NCBI GenBank assembly: GCA_015063225.1
Contig: SUSU01000010.1
Location: 1 to 42,394 of the forward strand
DNA length: 42,394 bases
Direction: 5' to 3'
DNA from: Thermoplasmata archaeon
GTDB taxonomy: Archaea > Thermoplasmatota > Thermoplasmata > Methanomassiliicoccales > Methanomethylophilaceae
Both the position numbers and the translations under genes were made by a program. Under the pieces are notes generated by a model, which did not search any database, had not been told where the DNA came from, and saw only the letters and a list, made by a program, of their open reading frames with translations. Position 1 is the stretch's first letter; each line of letters opens with the position of its first letter. Shown here one piece after another: positions 24,565 to 33,252 of the stretch.

Positions 24565-25675
24565 AATGAGAATCGATTATTCCGAGACCGAGGGCCGTAT
24601 GGCCGAATGCCCCGAGGGATGCGGCATGTGCTGCCTCTGCCAGCCGGAGATCCTCGATTCCGAGATACCTTTCTTCCGCAAGAACCACCCCCAGAGCGTC
24701 TGCCGCACCAAGGGCCCGGACGGATACACCGCCATCAAGCTCAAGAAGGGCAGGGGTTCCTGCGTCTTCCTCAACTCCGACAGGAGGTGCGAGGTCTACG
24801 ACCACCGCACCACCTACTGCAGGCAGTTCCCCTACCACATCTACGTCTCCGACCGCGTGCAGGTCGAGCTGGACCTCTCCTGCCGCGGCCTCTGGACCGG
24901 GAAGGGGATCGAGGCGAGGGTCGAGGCGGAGGAGATCGTGAAGAGGGCCGGACCCCGCATAAGGGATGCCCTCCCGGAGGCCTCCGAGGTCTACCGCCAG
25001 TTCCGTCAGTACGCCGCCGAGGCCGGGGTCATGAAGGACCCCGAGTACCTCAGGGGCACCGTGGAGGAGACCCTCTACCGTTTCACCGAGCAGGAGTTCC
25101 TCTGCAAGGTCCTCGAGGCCTCGTCCGAGCTCCCCAACATGACCATTGCGGACGCCATGAAGCCCGGTAAGTCCGACCTCCGCGAACTGAACGCGGCCGC
25201 CCGTGAGGCCGCCCTGGAATCCCTTTCCACCGACGACCCCCTGAGCATGCCCGTGTACTGCTCCGAGGATTTCTCCTGGAACCTCTTCTCCGCCGACGGG
25301 GGCAAGATCGAGTGGCTCACCCTGGACGACGAGGGGGAGTTCAAGCACCGCGGCTACGTCAACGCGATGGACATCTCCCTCCCGGAGCTCACCGACGAGG
25401 GCAGGGACGTCCTCGCCGATTATCTGAGGATCCTGAATCGCAGGGACAGCTTCATGGGCAGCGTGTTCTTCAACGAGGACGCCAACGGCTATGAGGACGA
25501 CCTCGCCAACGCCTACTACGGCAGCATGGCCTCCGCCGCCCTCGACGTCATGTGGAGGGCCGCCCTCCTGGACCACTTCTTCGGCACCGGCTTCGGGAAG
25601 GACGGGATGAGGGAGGCCGTGATGTTCTACGACATGGACCGTCTGGACGCTCCGGCCATCGGCGCCTTCATCTGA
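24557..25675 (+). CDS. YkgJ-type cysteine-cluster protein
   Basis: A 372-residue protein with an N-terminal Fe-S/zinc-binding cysteine cluster of the YkgJ/CxxCxxCC type: CPEGCGMCCLCQPEI, then SCVFLNSDRRCEVYDHRTTYCRQFPY. The remaining 250 residues are an uncharacterised helical domain with no motif I recognise (VYRQFRQYAAEAG; MTIADAMKPGKSDLRELNA). YkgJ proteins often accompany oxidoreductases or methyltransferases as putative metal-cluster donors, but no direct role is known. GTG start overlaps pyrC by eight bases; last gene of the arsA operon. Confidence 0.85.
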   Translation: MAEMRIDYSETEGRMAECPEGCGMCCLCQPEILDSEIPFFRKNHPQSVCRTKGPDGYTAIKLKKGRGSCVFLNSDRRCEVYDHRTTYCRQFPYHIYVSDRVQVELDLSCRGLWTGKGIEARVEAEEIVKRAGPRIRDALPEASEVYRQFRQYAAEAGVMKDPEYLRGTVEETLYRFTEQEFLCKVLEASSELPNMTIADAMKPGKSDLRELNAAAREAALESLSTDDPLSMPVYCSEDFSWNLFSADGGKIEWLTLDDEGEFKHRGYVNAMDISLPELTDEGRDVLADYLRILNRRDSFMGSVFFNEDANGYEDDLANAYYGSMASAALDVMWRAALLDHFFGTGFGKDGMREAVMFYDMDRLDAPAIGAFI

Positions 25676-25786
25676 CTCTTATACTCTATAAAGGCCAAGT
25701 TTCTTATATGGCATGCTTATTGGGAACTTCAGACAGGCCCGTCCCATCGCGATTGATGGCAATTTCGGGCCAGGAGAGTAACAATC

Positions 25787-25957
25787 ATGGGAGCAGGAAC
25801 AGCATCGCAGGGACGTCACAACAAGCACAAGACGCACATCCCCTGCCGCCGCTGCGGAAAGCGCTCTTACAACATCCGCAAGGGTGTCTGCGCTTCCTGC
25901 GGCTACGGAAAGACCGCCCGCATCAGGTCCTACGAGTGGGCGAAACTCCGCGACTGA
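25787..25957 (+). CDS. rpl37e: 50S ribosomal protein eL37
   Basis: A 56-residue large-subunit protein with the zinc ribbon [34 protein letters not shown], matching archaeal eL37. It begins [14 protein letters not shown] and ends AKLRD. A leader of about 55 nt separates it from a TATA element TTCTTATATG near 25703-25711. It is two bases before the GTG proposed for purF (25960), an rpl37e-purF arrangement seen in other Euryarchaeota. The usual upstream lsm gene is absent; the YkgJ gene is there instead. Confidence 0.95.
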   Translation: MGAGTASQGRHNKHKTHIPCRRCGKRSYNIRKGVCASCGYGKTARIRSYEWAKLRD

Positions 25958-25959
25958 AG

Positions 25960-27382
25960 GTGAGTCAAAACGGGCCCGAGGCACTATTGCGGTGTGGTCG
26001 GCATCAATGCCGGTCATGACGTCAACGCAATGTTGCAGAAGGCCCTGATGATCCTTCAGCACAGGGGTCAGGACACGGCCGGCATCTCGGTTTTTGACGG
26101 CCAGTCCATAAACACAGTCAAAGACGCCGGTCTGGTGACCACGGCACTCCCCAGGGACCGTATCGCATCTGCCGTCGGTACCGTCGGTATCGGCCACGTC
26201 CGCTATGCCACCACCGGCAGCAAGAACCCCAAGAACGCCCAGCCCATGACCATGGTCACGGGGTCCGGTCAGATCGCCATCGCCCACAACGGCGACCTCA
26301 CCAACTACGAGGCGAAGAAGAACGTCCTGCTCCAGCAGAACGCCGTTTTCCAGACAGACTCCGACACGGAGCTCATCATCAACATCCTCTCCCGCTTCCT
26401 CTCCGCCGCCGCCGACCCCGTCCGCGCCCTCAGGAAGACCATGGGCGAGATAGACGGCGCCTATGCCCTCACCATCCTCATCAACGGGAACCTCTACGCC
26501 GTGAGGGACCCCCACGGCATCCGCCCCCTCATCCTCGGGAAGCTCCCCGACGGATACGTCGTCGCCTCCGAGAGCACCGCCCTGGACGCCCTGGGCGCGG
26601 AGGTCATCAGGGATGTCTGTCCCGGCGAGATCCTCGAGATCGGCAAGGACGGTTTCAAGTCGTTCATGCCCGAGGTCCCCGTCCAGTCGGCCCACTGCAT
26701 GTTCGAGTGGATCTACTTCGCCCGCCCCGATTCCGTCATCGACGGCGAGTGCGTCTACAACGTCCGCAGGGAGATCGGCAGGATCCTCGCAAAGGAGCAC
26801 CCCGCGAAGGGTGCCGACCTGGTCATGCCCATCCCCGATTCCGGGAGGGCCCACGCCATCGGGTTCTCCCAGGGTTCCGGCCTCCCCTACGAGGAAGGCT
26901 TCATGAAGAACCGCTTCGCCGAGAGGACGTTCATCCTCCCCGACCAGAGGGAGAGGGAGATCGCCGTCAGGGGCAAGATGAACCCCATCAGCAGCACCGT
27001 CTCCGGGAAGAGTATCGTCATCGTCGACGACTCCATCGTCAGGGGGACCACCCTGAAACAGCTCATCATCATGCTCAGGGACGCCGGCGCCAGGGAGGTG
27101 CACGTCAGGGTGGGCAGCCCGCCCATCATCGCCCCCTGTTATTACGGCGTGGACATGAAGACCAGGGACCAGTTCATCGCCAACGGCAACACCGTGGAGG
27201 ACATCCGTCGCATCCTCGGCGCCGACTCCCTCGGTTACATCTCCATCGAGGGCCTCGTCAAGGCTGTGAGGAAGAGCGAGAACGACCTCTGCCTCGCCTG
27301 CCTCAACGGACGCTACCCCACCCGCATCGACGGCGAGGAGGAGCGCTTCCAGACCCGTCTCGACGACCACGGTTCGTTCTGA
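25960..27382 (+). CDS. purF: Amidophosphoribosyltransferase, with an apparent 5' frameshift
   Basis: First committed enzyme of purine synthesis (PRPP + glutamine to phosphoribosylamine). The glutaminase domain (HRGQDTAGISVFDG, RYATTGSKN, IAHNGDLTNY) and PRT domain (GKSIVIVDDSIVRGTT) are complete. The N-terminal nucleophile Cys, in CGVVGIN, is encoded by TGC at 25988, but that frame has no ATG, GTG or TTG between the stop at 25961-25963 and the Cys. The only canonical start, GTG 25994, would remove the nucleophile. Removing one T in the run at 25987-25988 would join the frame to GTG 25960, giving a propeptide MSQNGPEAL before Cys. I therefore infer a one-base error or a real frameshift. Confidence 0.9.
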
Positions 27383-27447
27383 AACGGGGTCCTTTTATTC
27401 TTTACAGAATATTATGTATCCTGTCGGAATCACGATAAGGATAATTC

Positions 27448-27455
27448 TTTTAATA
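27448..27455 (+). promoter_or_regulatory. TATA box of the homocysteine operon
   Basis: TTTTAATA lies 27 bp before the GTG at 27483, consistent with a leaderless transcript. Confidence 0.5.
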
Positions 27456-27482
27456 GCCCCGAGGCTACTATTTTCGATATTC

Positions 27483-28634
27483 GTGACGAAGACATATGAG
27501 GAAATCAACGAGAAGATACGCGCCAAGAAGGCTGTCGTGTACACTGCGGAGGAGGTGATCGACCTCGTCAGGAAGAAAGGTGCCGAGAAGGCCGCCGAGG
27601 AGGTCGACGTCGTCACCACCGGTACCTTCGGCGCCATGTGCTCCTCCGGGGCTTTCCTCAACTTCGGACACGCCTCACCTCCCATCAGGATGACCGACAT
27701 CCGCCTCAACGGGGTCGAGGCGTACGGCGGTCTCGCCGCCGTGGACACCTACATCGGCGCCACCGCGCTGGTCGATCCCCCGGGCAAGGATTACGGGGGC
27801 GCCCACGTCATCGAGGACCTCGTGGCCGGCAAGGACGTCCACCTCCACGCGTGGGGTCCCGGCACCGACTGTTACGTGAGGAAGGACATCGACACCACCA
27901 TCAACCTCGACGACATCAACGAGGCCTACCTCTACAACCCCCGCAACTGCTACCAGAACTACAGCATCGCCACCAACGGGAGCGACCGCACCATCTACAC
28001 CTACATGGGCAAGCTCCTCCCGAGGATGAAGAACGCCACCTACAGTTCCGCGGGACAGCTCTCCCCCCTCCTGAACGACCCCCACTGCGACACCATCGGC
28101 ATGGGGACCAGGATCTTCCTGGCTGGAGGAGAGGGATACGTCACCTGGCAGGGCACCCAGTTCAAGACCACCCCGGAGGAGGTCAACGGCGTCCCCGTCT
28201 CCGGCGCCAGGACGCTCGCCCTCATCGGGGACATGAAGCAGATGGACGCGAAGTACCTCCGCGGCCTCTCCATCACCGGATACGGGATCTCCCTCGCCAT
28301 CGGCGTCGGTATCCCCATCCCCATCCTCAACAAGGACATCATGCAGCGCTGTGCCATATCCGACGAGGAGATCTACGCCGAGCTCAACGATTACAGCGTG
28401 CACGCCAACCGCAAGGCCCTCGCCCGCTACAACTACGCCCAGCTCAGGAGCGGCTCCATCGAATACGAGGGGAAGAAGATCCGCACCTCGTCCATGTCGT
28501 CCATGGAGGGCGCCAGGAAGGTCGCGGCCGAGCTCAAGGATTGGATCGTGAAGGGCGAGTTCGAACTGAACAAGCCCTGTCTGTCATTGCCGAAGGAGGC
28601 TTCCCTGAAGCCCCTCATCGAGTGGAAGGAGTGA
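27483..28634 (+). CDS. DUF39 protein, L-aspartate semialdehyde sulfurtransferase (homocysteine biosynthesis)
   Basis: Converts aspartate-4-semialdehyde and sulfide-derived sulfur to homocysteine in methanogens (MA1821-type, COG1900). The 383-residue protein starts MTKTYEEINEKIRAKKAVVYTAEEVIDLV and has the conserved TTGTFGAMCSSGAFLNFGH, the LYNPRNCYQNYSIATN stretch (with the Cys expected to carry the persulfide) and GMGTRIFLAGGEGYVTWQGTQF. The open frame continues upstream to ATG 27414, but the TATA box lies between. It is followed by the NIL-ferredoxin and UPF0280 genes, the set shown in Methanosarcina to be needed for homocysteine synthesis. Confidence 0.9.
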   Translation: MTKTYEEINEKIRAKKAVVYTAEEVIDLVRKKGAEKAAEEVDVVTTGTFGAMCSSGAFLNFGHASPPIRMTDIRLNGVEAYGGLAAVDTYIGATALVDPPGKDYGGAHVIEDLVAGKDVHLHAWGPGTDCYVRKDIDTTINLDDINEAYLYNPRNCYQNYSIATNGSDRTIYTYMGKLLPRMKNATYSSAGQLSPLLNDPHCDTIGMGTRIFLAGGEGYVTWQGTQFKTTPEEVNGVPVSGARTLALIGDMKQMDAKYLRGLSITGYGISLAIGVGIPIPILNKDIMQRCAISDEEIYAELNDYSVHANRKALARYNYAQLRSGSIEYEGKKIRTSSMSSMEGARKVAAELKDWIVKGEFELNKPCLSLPKEASLKPLIEWKE

Positions 28635-28638
28635 TACC

Positions 28639-29043
28639 GTGGACGCGAAACTCAAGATCGATTTCAACGAAGGGAATGTCCAGGGCTCCGTCGCCCGCAT
28701 CCTCGTGTCCGAGTTCGACCTCGTGCCGAACATCCTCAAGGCCCAGATCGAGGGGGACGGGAGCGGCATCATGATTGTCAGCATCAACGCTCCCGAGGAG
28801 GTCATCCGGAAGTGCATCGACCGTCTCAACTCCCTCGGATTCATCGCGTCCAAGATGGATGTCCACATCCTCCACGACGACGACCGCTGCTGGAGCTGCG
28901 GCGCCTGCACCTCGGTCTGCCCCACCAAGACGATCTACCTCGACAAGGACACCTTCGAGTTCCGTGCCCATCCGGACACCTGTATCGCCTGCGGTTCCTG
29001 CCTCGACGCCTGCCCCGTGAGGGCATTGTCCCTGAACCAATGA
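28639..29043 (+). CDS. NIL-domain ferredoxin (homocysteine biosynthesis, MA1822-type)
   Basis: A 134-residue protein with an N-terminal NIL domain (KLKIDFNEGNVQGSVARILVSEFDLVPNILKAQIEG) and two C-terminal [4Fe-4S] motifs, CWSCGACTSVCP and CIACGSCLDACP. In Methanosarcina the homologue partners the DUF39 sulfurtransferase, supplying electrons or sulfur. GTG start at 28639, four bases after the DUF39 stop; the stop overlaps the next ATG (ATGA). Confidence 0.94.
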   Translation: MDAKLKIDFNEGNVQGSVARILVSEFDLVPNILKAQIEGDGSGIMIVSINAPEEVIRKCIDRLNSLGFIASKMDVHILHDDDRCWSCGACTSVCPTKTIYLDKDTFEFRAHPDTCIACGSCLDACPVRALSLNQ

Positions 29044-29726
29044 GGGAGAGTTTCAGTTTCCGGGAGACTATCGCGACCATCGTCTGCGACCCGGAGTTCC
29101 TGGGAACGGTCAGGAAGGGCATTTTCGAGGCCCGCGACATCATAGAGTCGAAGATCTCCGACGACCCGTTCTTCGGAATAACTTACGACCCCTATCCTGT
29201 GTCCCCGAAGGACGACCTGCTCATCAGGAGGATGTGCAACGCCTCCGTCCTCGCGGGTGTCGGCCCCATGGCGGGCGTGGCCGGTGCCGTTGCCGTCTAC
29301 GCGGTGGAGGCCGCCCAGGCATCCGGCGCGAAGGAGGCCATCGTGGAGAACGGAGGGGACATCGCCTTCCTGTCGGACCGCCGCAGACCCGTGGGTCTCT
29401 TCGCGGACCATCCTGTGCTGAAGGATGTGGCCTTCGACATGTACTGCGATCATATCACTGGCATCTGTTCGTCATCTGCCAAGATAGGTCCTTCGGTATC
29501 CTTCGGGAGCAGCGACGTCTGTACGGTGTTCTCCAACGATGTGATCCTGGCGGATTGCTGCGCGACCGCTCTGGGCAACAAGGTTACTTCCGAGGATGCC
29601 GTAGCATCCGCACTCGAGGCTATCTGTGCCGTGGAGGGCGTGAAGGGATGCATGGCGGTCTGCGGGGGGAAGGTGGCGGTCTGCGGCGATGTTCCCGAGC
29701 TCATTCCCGCACATGTGGACGTCTGA
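29040..29726 (+). CDS. UPF0280 (ApbE-like) protein of homocysteine biosynthesis
   Basis: A 228-residue protein of the UPF0280/COG2122 family, structurally ApbE-like. In Methanosarcina MA1715 of this family is required with MA1821 and MA1822 for homocysteine production. Recognisable segments are AGVGPMAGVAGAVAVYAVEAA, EAIVENGGDIAFLS and CSSSAKIGPSVSFGSSDVCTVFS. ApbE proteins transfer FMN, but no such activity is proven here. It overlaps the NIL-ferredoxin gene as ATGA; last gene of the operon. Confidence 0.93.
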   Translation: MRESFSFRETIATIVCDPEFLGTVRKGIFEARDIIESKISDDPFFGITYDPYPVSPKDDLLIRRMCNASVLAGVGPMAGVAGAVAVYAVEAAQASGAKEAIVENGGDIAFLSDRRRPVGLFADHPVLKDVAFDMYCDHITGICSSSAKIGPSVSFGSSDVCTVFSNDVILADCCATALGNKVTSEDAVASALEAICAVEGVKGCMAVCGGKVAVCGDVPELIPAHVDV

Positions 29727-29807
29727 CTGGCCCGGAAGAATCCGGATCGGCGGCCTCTCTGGATAAAGTTTTAAGTACATTGAGCGAGTGCCGAGTCATA
29801 CTCAACT

Positions 29808-29880
29808 GGGCAGGTAGATCAGTTGGAAGATCGCTACATTGGCATTGTAGAGGTCGCGAGTTCGAATCTCGCCCTGTCCA
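29808..29880 (+). tRNA. tRNA-Ala (anticodon GGC)
   Basis: Acceptor GGGCAGG pairs with CCTGTCC (one G-T pair at 3-70), discriminator A. D arm GATC-AGTTGGAA-GATC, anticodon arm CTACA-TTGGCAT-TGTAG (anticodon GGC), T arm GCGAG-TTCGAAT-CTCGC. No intron, CCA not encoded. A TTTTAAGT TATA-like element lies about 37 bp upstream. The G3-U70 pair is the alanine identity element, which confirms the call. Confidence 0.94.
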
Positions 29881-30328
29881 CTCATTTTACTCCATTACAC
29901 TTGAGCTCGCAATGCTGTGAACTCTGTCGATTCTGTCTTTGCTTGTCTTGCACGGTCTCCTTTCCCTCATGACCGCCGTCCCCTGTCTGTTCGAAGGGGA
30001 TGCCATCGCCGGATCTCTTCCCGCGGTTCTTCCGTATCGTGATTGATGGCGGTATCCAACCGTTTTTATGGTATCGTATAAAATACAGCCGTTAACTGGA
30101 TTAATTGTATTGATGTTGTATATTAAGCAGAGTTATGGAAGATTACTCTCTACTCCAACTATTATTTAATGTTTGTTTACTAATAATACACAATTTATCA
30201 AAAAATAACTAAAATGATAACAGCAACAACAAAAAATGTTAAGAAAAGCAATATTTTTTATTGATTCAAACAACAAAACATCCATCATTCCGAAATTTTA
30301 TATATAGATGGATTGGGATTTTTACATT
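29881..30328. other. Gene-free AT-rich gap with the uspA promoter
   Basis: 448 bp with no open frame that looks coding. The first 180 bp are GC-balanced; the rest, from about 30050, is strongly AT-rich with A- and T-runs. Near the end TTTATATA (30297-30304) is the TATA box for the UspA gene, 24 bp before its ATG. No convincing tRNA or hairpin seen, so any small RNA here remains unproven. Confidence 0.5.
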
Positions 30329-30772
30329 ATGTACAAGGACATTCTTGTTGCTGTAGACGGTAGCGAGTCCAACAAGCCCGCCGTCCTGACCGCATTGGAG
30401 TGTGCTAAGGAGCTGGGTGCGAAGGTCACCGCCATATGTGTCTTCGACATCGGCAGCTCGAACGCATCCGTCTGGGGAATGGGCGAGAACAAGGAATTCA
30501 TGATCGAGGCCGCGAACAAGGGTCTCTCATTCGTGGTGAACACCGCCGCCGAGATGGGAATCCCGCTGGAGACCAAGATCTCTATCGGCAGGCCCGCCGA
30601 GGCCATCTGCGTGGAATCCAAGAACCACGACCTTGTGATCGTAGGTACACACGGCCGCACCGGTGTGGCGCGTGCGCTCATCGGTTCCGTCGCCGAGAGG
30701 GTCGTCAGGATGGCCCCCGTCCCGGTGCTCATCTGCCGCGATGTGATGAATCCGAAGGAGGTCGTTAATTAA
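30329..30772 (+). CDS. Universal stress protein (UspA family)
   Basis: A 147-residue cytoplasmic nucleotide-binding protein. It begins MYKDILVAVDGSESNKPAVLTALECAK and ends with the ATP-binding motif GTHGRTGVARALIGSVAERVVRMAPVPVLI (G-2x-G-9x-G-[ST]). It is a close paralogue of the UspA at 38664. ATG 30329 lies 24 bp after TTTATATA, so leaderless; an upstream in-frame ATG at 30308 lies in the promoter. Confidence 0.95.
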   Translation: MYKDILVAVDGSESNKPAVLTALECAKELGAKVTAICVFDIGSSNASVWGMGENKEFMIEAANKGLSFVVNTAAEMGIPLETKISIGRPAEAICVESKNHDLVIVGTHGRTGVARALIGSVAERVVRMAPVPVLICRDVMNPKEVVN

Positions 30773-30804
30773 AGACTAAGCCACGCCGTTTCCATACACT
30801 CCTC

Positions 30805-30845
30805 CCCGCGGCGGTACATTGCGGTTCTCCGCCGCGGGTTTTTTT
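30805..30845 (+). terminator. Terminator of uspA
   Basis: Stem CCCGCGGCGG / CCGCCGCGGG (30805-30814, 30829-30838) followed by seven T. Confidence 0.75.
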
Positions 30846-30922
30846 ATTGACTTATTTTATCAGATTGTTTTATATAGAACCGCAATAGTATCTCGGATAT
30901 CAATCCGTGAGGTCTGACTATT

Positions 30923-32830
30923 ATGGCAAAGAGACAGTTCAAAACGGAATCCAAGAAAATCCTCGACATGATGATTAACTCGATCTACACCCACAGGGAG
31001 ATCTTCCTTAGGGAGATCATCTCCAACTCCTCGGATGCGATCGACAAGCTCCACATCAAGGCCCTCGAGGACCCTTCCGTCGGCAAATCCAAGGAGGATT
31101 TCCGCATCGACATCAAGGTGGACAGGGATGCCCGTACTATCACCGTCACCGACAACGGTATTGGCATGACCGCCGAGGAGATGGACAAGAACCTCGGATG
31201 CATCGCCCACAGCGGCACCCTCGAGTACAAGGAGAACCTCGGCGACGATGCCGACTCCGAGGCCATCGGACAGTTCGGTGTCGGATTCTATTCCGCATTC
31301 ATGGTGGCCGACAAGGTCACGGTCATCTCCAAGGCCTACGGGTCGGAGACCGCCAACAAATGGGAGTCCTCAGGCCCCGACGGCTACTCCATCAAGGAGT
31401 GCGAGAGGGACGGCGTCGGTACTGACGTCATCATGCACATCAAGGAAGAGGAGGACGGTGAGGAGATCGACGATTTCCTCGAGACCGAGAGCATCCGCGA
31501 GCTCGTGAAGAAGTACTCCGACTACATCCGCTGGCCCATCCACATGACCGTGGACGAGAGCGAGTGGGAGGAGACCGGCGAGAAGGACGAGGAGGGCAAG
31601 CCCAAGAAGGAGCTCGTCACCCGCAAGGTCGACAAGGTCGTCAACAGCATGGTCCCCATCTGGAGGCAGTCCAAGGAGGACGCCCCCGACGAGAAATGCA
31701 TCGAGTTCTACCAGTCCACCTTCCACGACTACGAGAAACCCACCGGGCTTCTCAGGGTGTCCGCGGAGGGCAGCATCTCCTACAAGGCGCTCCTGTTCAT
31801 CCCCGCCCGCACCCCCTTCGACTTCTACACCAGAGAGTACAAGGCCGGACTGCAGCTGTACTCCAACGGCGTCATGATCATGGACCACTGCGACGATCTC
31901 CTCCCGTACTGCTTCCGCTTCGTCAGGGGTGTCGTCGATTCCCCCGATTTCACCCTGAACATCTCCAGGGAGGTCCTACAGCACGACCGCCAGCTCCAGG
32001 CCGTCGGTTCCTACCTCACCAAGCAGGTCAAGAAGGAGCTCGCCCGCATCCTCGAGGAGGACCGCGAGAAGTACGAATCCTTCTGGCACAGCTTCGGGAA
32101 GATCATCAAATACGGTACCGTGGACGGTTACGGAAAGGATTCCGAGCTCCTGAAGGACCTCATCCTCTTCCGTTCCGCCAGGGACGACAAGTACGTCACC
32201 CTCGCCGAGTACGTAAAGGGCATGCCCGAGGGTCAGGAGAAGATCTACTACGTCAGCAGCGACTCCGTCGCCCACGCCAAGGCCCTCCCCCAGGCCGAAC
32301 CCGTGTTCGCCAAGGGCTACGACGTGATGGTGTTCGACGACGAGATCGACACCTTCGTGACCAACATCCTCCGCGAATACGAGGGTAAGAAGTTCTGCAA
32401 CATCACCTCCGACGACCTCGGGCTCGAATCCGAGGAGGACAAGAAGGAGGCCGAGAAGAAGGACGAGGAGTTCAAGGAGGTCACCGACTTCTGCAAGGAG
32501 ACCCTCGGCGATGCCGTCGCGGAGGTCAAGATCTCCCGCAAGCTGAAGAGTCACGCCGTCCTCCTGTCCACGCAGGGCGGGGTCACCTTCGAGATGGAGA
32601 AGTACTTCAGGGAGATGCCCGGGAACGAGGAGGAGGGGATAAAAGCATCCCGTGTCCTCGAGCTCAACTCCGAGGCCCCCGTCTTCCAGACGCTCCGTGA
32701 TGCCATCGGGTCCGACAAGGAAAGGGCCGCGGACATCGTCAGGGTCATGTACGGACAGGCCTGCCTCATGGCCGGTCAGCCCCTGGACGACCCCGTCGGC
32801 TATTCCGATCTCGTCCTCAGGATGATCTGA
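30923..32830 (+). CDS. htpG: Hsp90-family chaperone HtpG
   Basis: ATP-dependent chaperone of 635 residues. GHKL ATPase motifs are intact: EIISNSSDAIDKLH, DNGIGMTAEEM, and GQFGVGFYSAFMVADKV, followed by the middle-domain EFYQSTFHDYEKP and C-terminal dimerisation region. Hsp90 is uncommon in archaea, so this is probably of bacterial origin, but codon use is like its neighbours. TATA TTTATATA at 30868-30875 gives a leader of about 20 nt. A hairpin TGCCCGGG/CCCGGGCA follows (32841-32860). Confidence 0.96.
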   Translation: MAKRQFKTESKKILDMMINSIYTHREIFLREIISNSSDAIDKLHIKALEDPSVGKSKEDFRIDIKVDRDARTITVTDNGIGMTAEEMDKNLGCIAHSGTLEYKENLGDDADSEAIGQFGVGFYSAFMVADKVTVISKAYGSETANKWESSGPDGYSIKECERDGVGTDVIMHIKEEEDGEEIDDFLETESIRELVKKYSDYIRWPIHMTVDESEWEETGEKDEEGKPKKELVTRKVDKVVNSMVPIWRQSKEDAPDEKCIEFYQSTFHDYEKPTGLLRVSAEGSISYKALLFIPARTPFDFYTREYKAGLQLYSNGVMIMDHCDDLLPYCFRFVRGVVDSPDFTLNISREVLQHDRQLQAVGSYLTKQVKKELARILEEDREKYESFWHSFGKIIKYGTVDGYGKDSELLKDLILFRSARDDKYVTLAEYVKGMPEGQEKIYYVSSDSVAHAKALPQAEPVFAKGYDVMVFDDEIDTFVTNILREYEGKKFCNITSDDLGLESEEDKKEAEKKDEEFKEVTDFCKETLGDAVAEVKISRKLKSHAVLLSTQGGVTFEMEKYFREMPGNEEEGIKASRVLELNSEAPVFQTLRDAIGSDKERAADIVRVMYGQACLMAGQPLDDPVGYSDLVLRMI

Positions 32831-32840
32831 AACCACAATC

Positions 32841-32860
32841 TGCCCGGGGGTTCCCGGGCA
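32841..32860 (+). terminator. Hairpin after htpG
   Basis: TGCCCGGG-GGTT-CCCGGGCA, an 8-bp perfect stem 10 bp after the stop; the following bases are only weakly T-rich. Confidence 0.55.
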
Positions 32861-33252
32861 TCATTCATCCAATCCGCATTAATGCAGATTTTTTACAATG
32901 TACATTTTATCAATCTAAATCATTGGATGGGATTGGTACTCCTGATTTACAATAATCCTAGTAAGTCGTAAAAAACTGTATCATGATAGCTTAATCAGAG
33001 CTATTGGATGTAAGTTACATCCAATAATGTATGTTTCATCAATATAATTTGAGTGGTTGGTTGGAACTAATATCCAAGACCTTATATACTTCCTATGAGT
33101 ATAGTATCTTGGAGAGGCGGCGCCGTGCCACTTTCCTCCGTGTGATCATCAAAAGGTTTCTCGTTCCTTTTGGAGCACCCCTCTCCTTCCTCCAATCTCG
33201 GGGGTTCTTCCCCCGAACATTATTTTATATGGCTGGGCCACGATGCTTGCAC
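32861..33252. promoter_or_regulatory. Upstream region with repeated ATTGGATG octamers and a 23-bp palindrome
   Basis: No gene here. The octamer ATTGGATG/CATCCAAT occurs at 32866-32873, 32922-32929 and as both arms of a perfect 23-bp palindrome at 33003-33025 (arms of 11 bp around a central G). Another copy lies downstream of the next gene (33912-33919). TTTTATAT at 33223-33230 is the TATA box for the gene starting at 33253. The copies look like operator sites. Confidence 0.5.

Noticed and set aside
25679..27370. A 563-codon minus-strand open frame antisense to purF and rpl37e
   Set aside because: Antisense to well-conserved genes, low-complexity acidic composition, no promoter or ribosome binding site.
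33003..33025. The 23-bp palindrome as a terminator of htpG
   Set aside because: It is 170 bp downstream, has AT-rich arms and no T-run, and shares its octamer with several other sites, so an operator is more likely.
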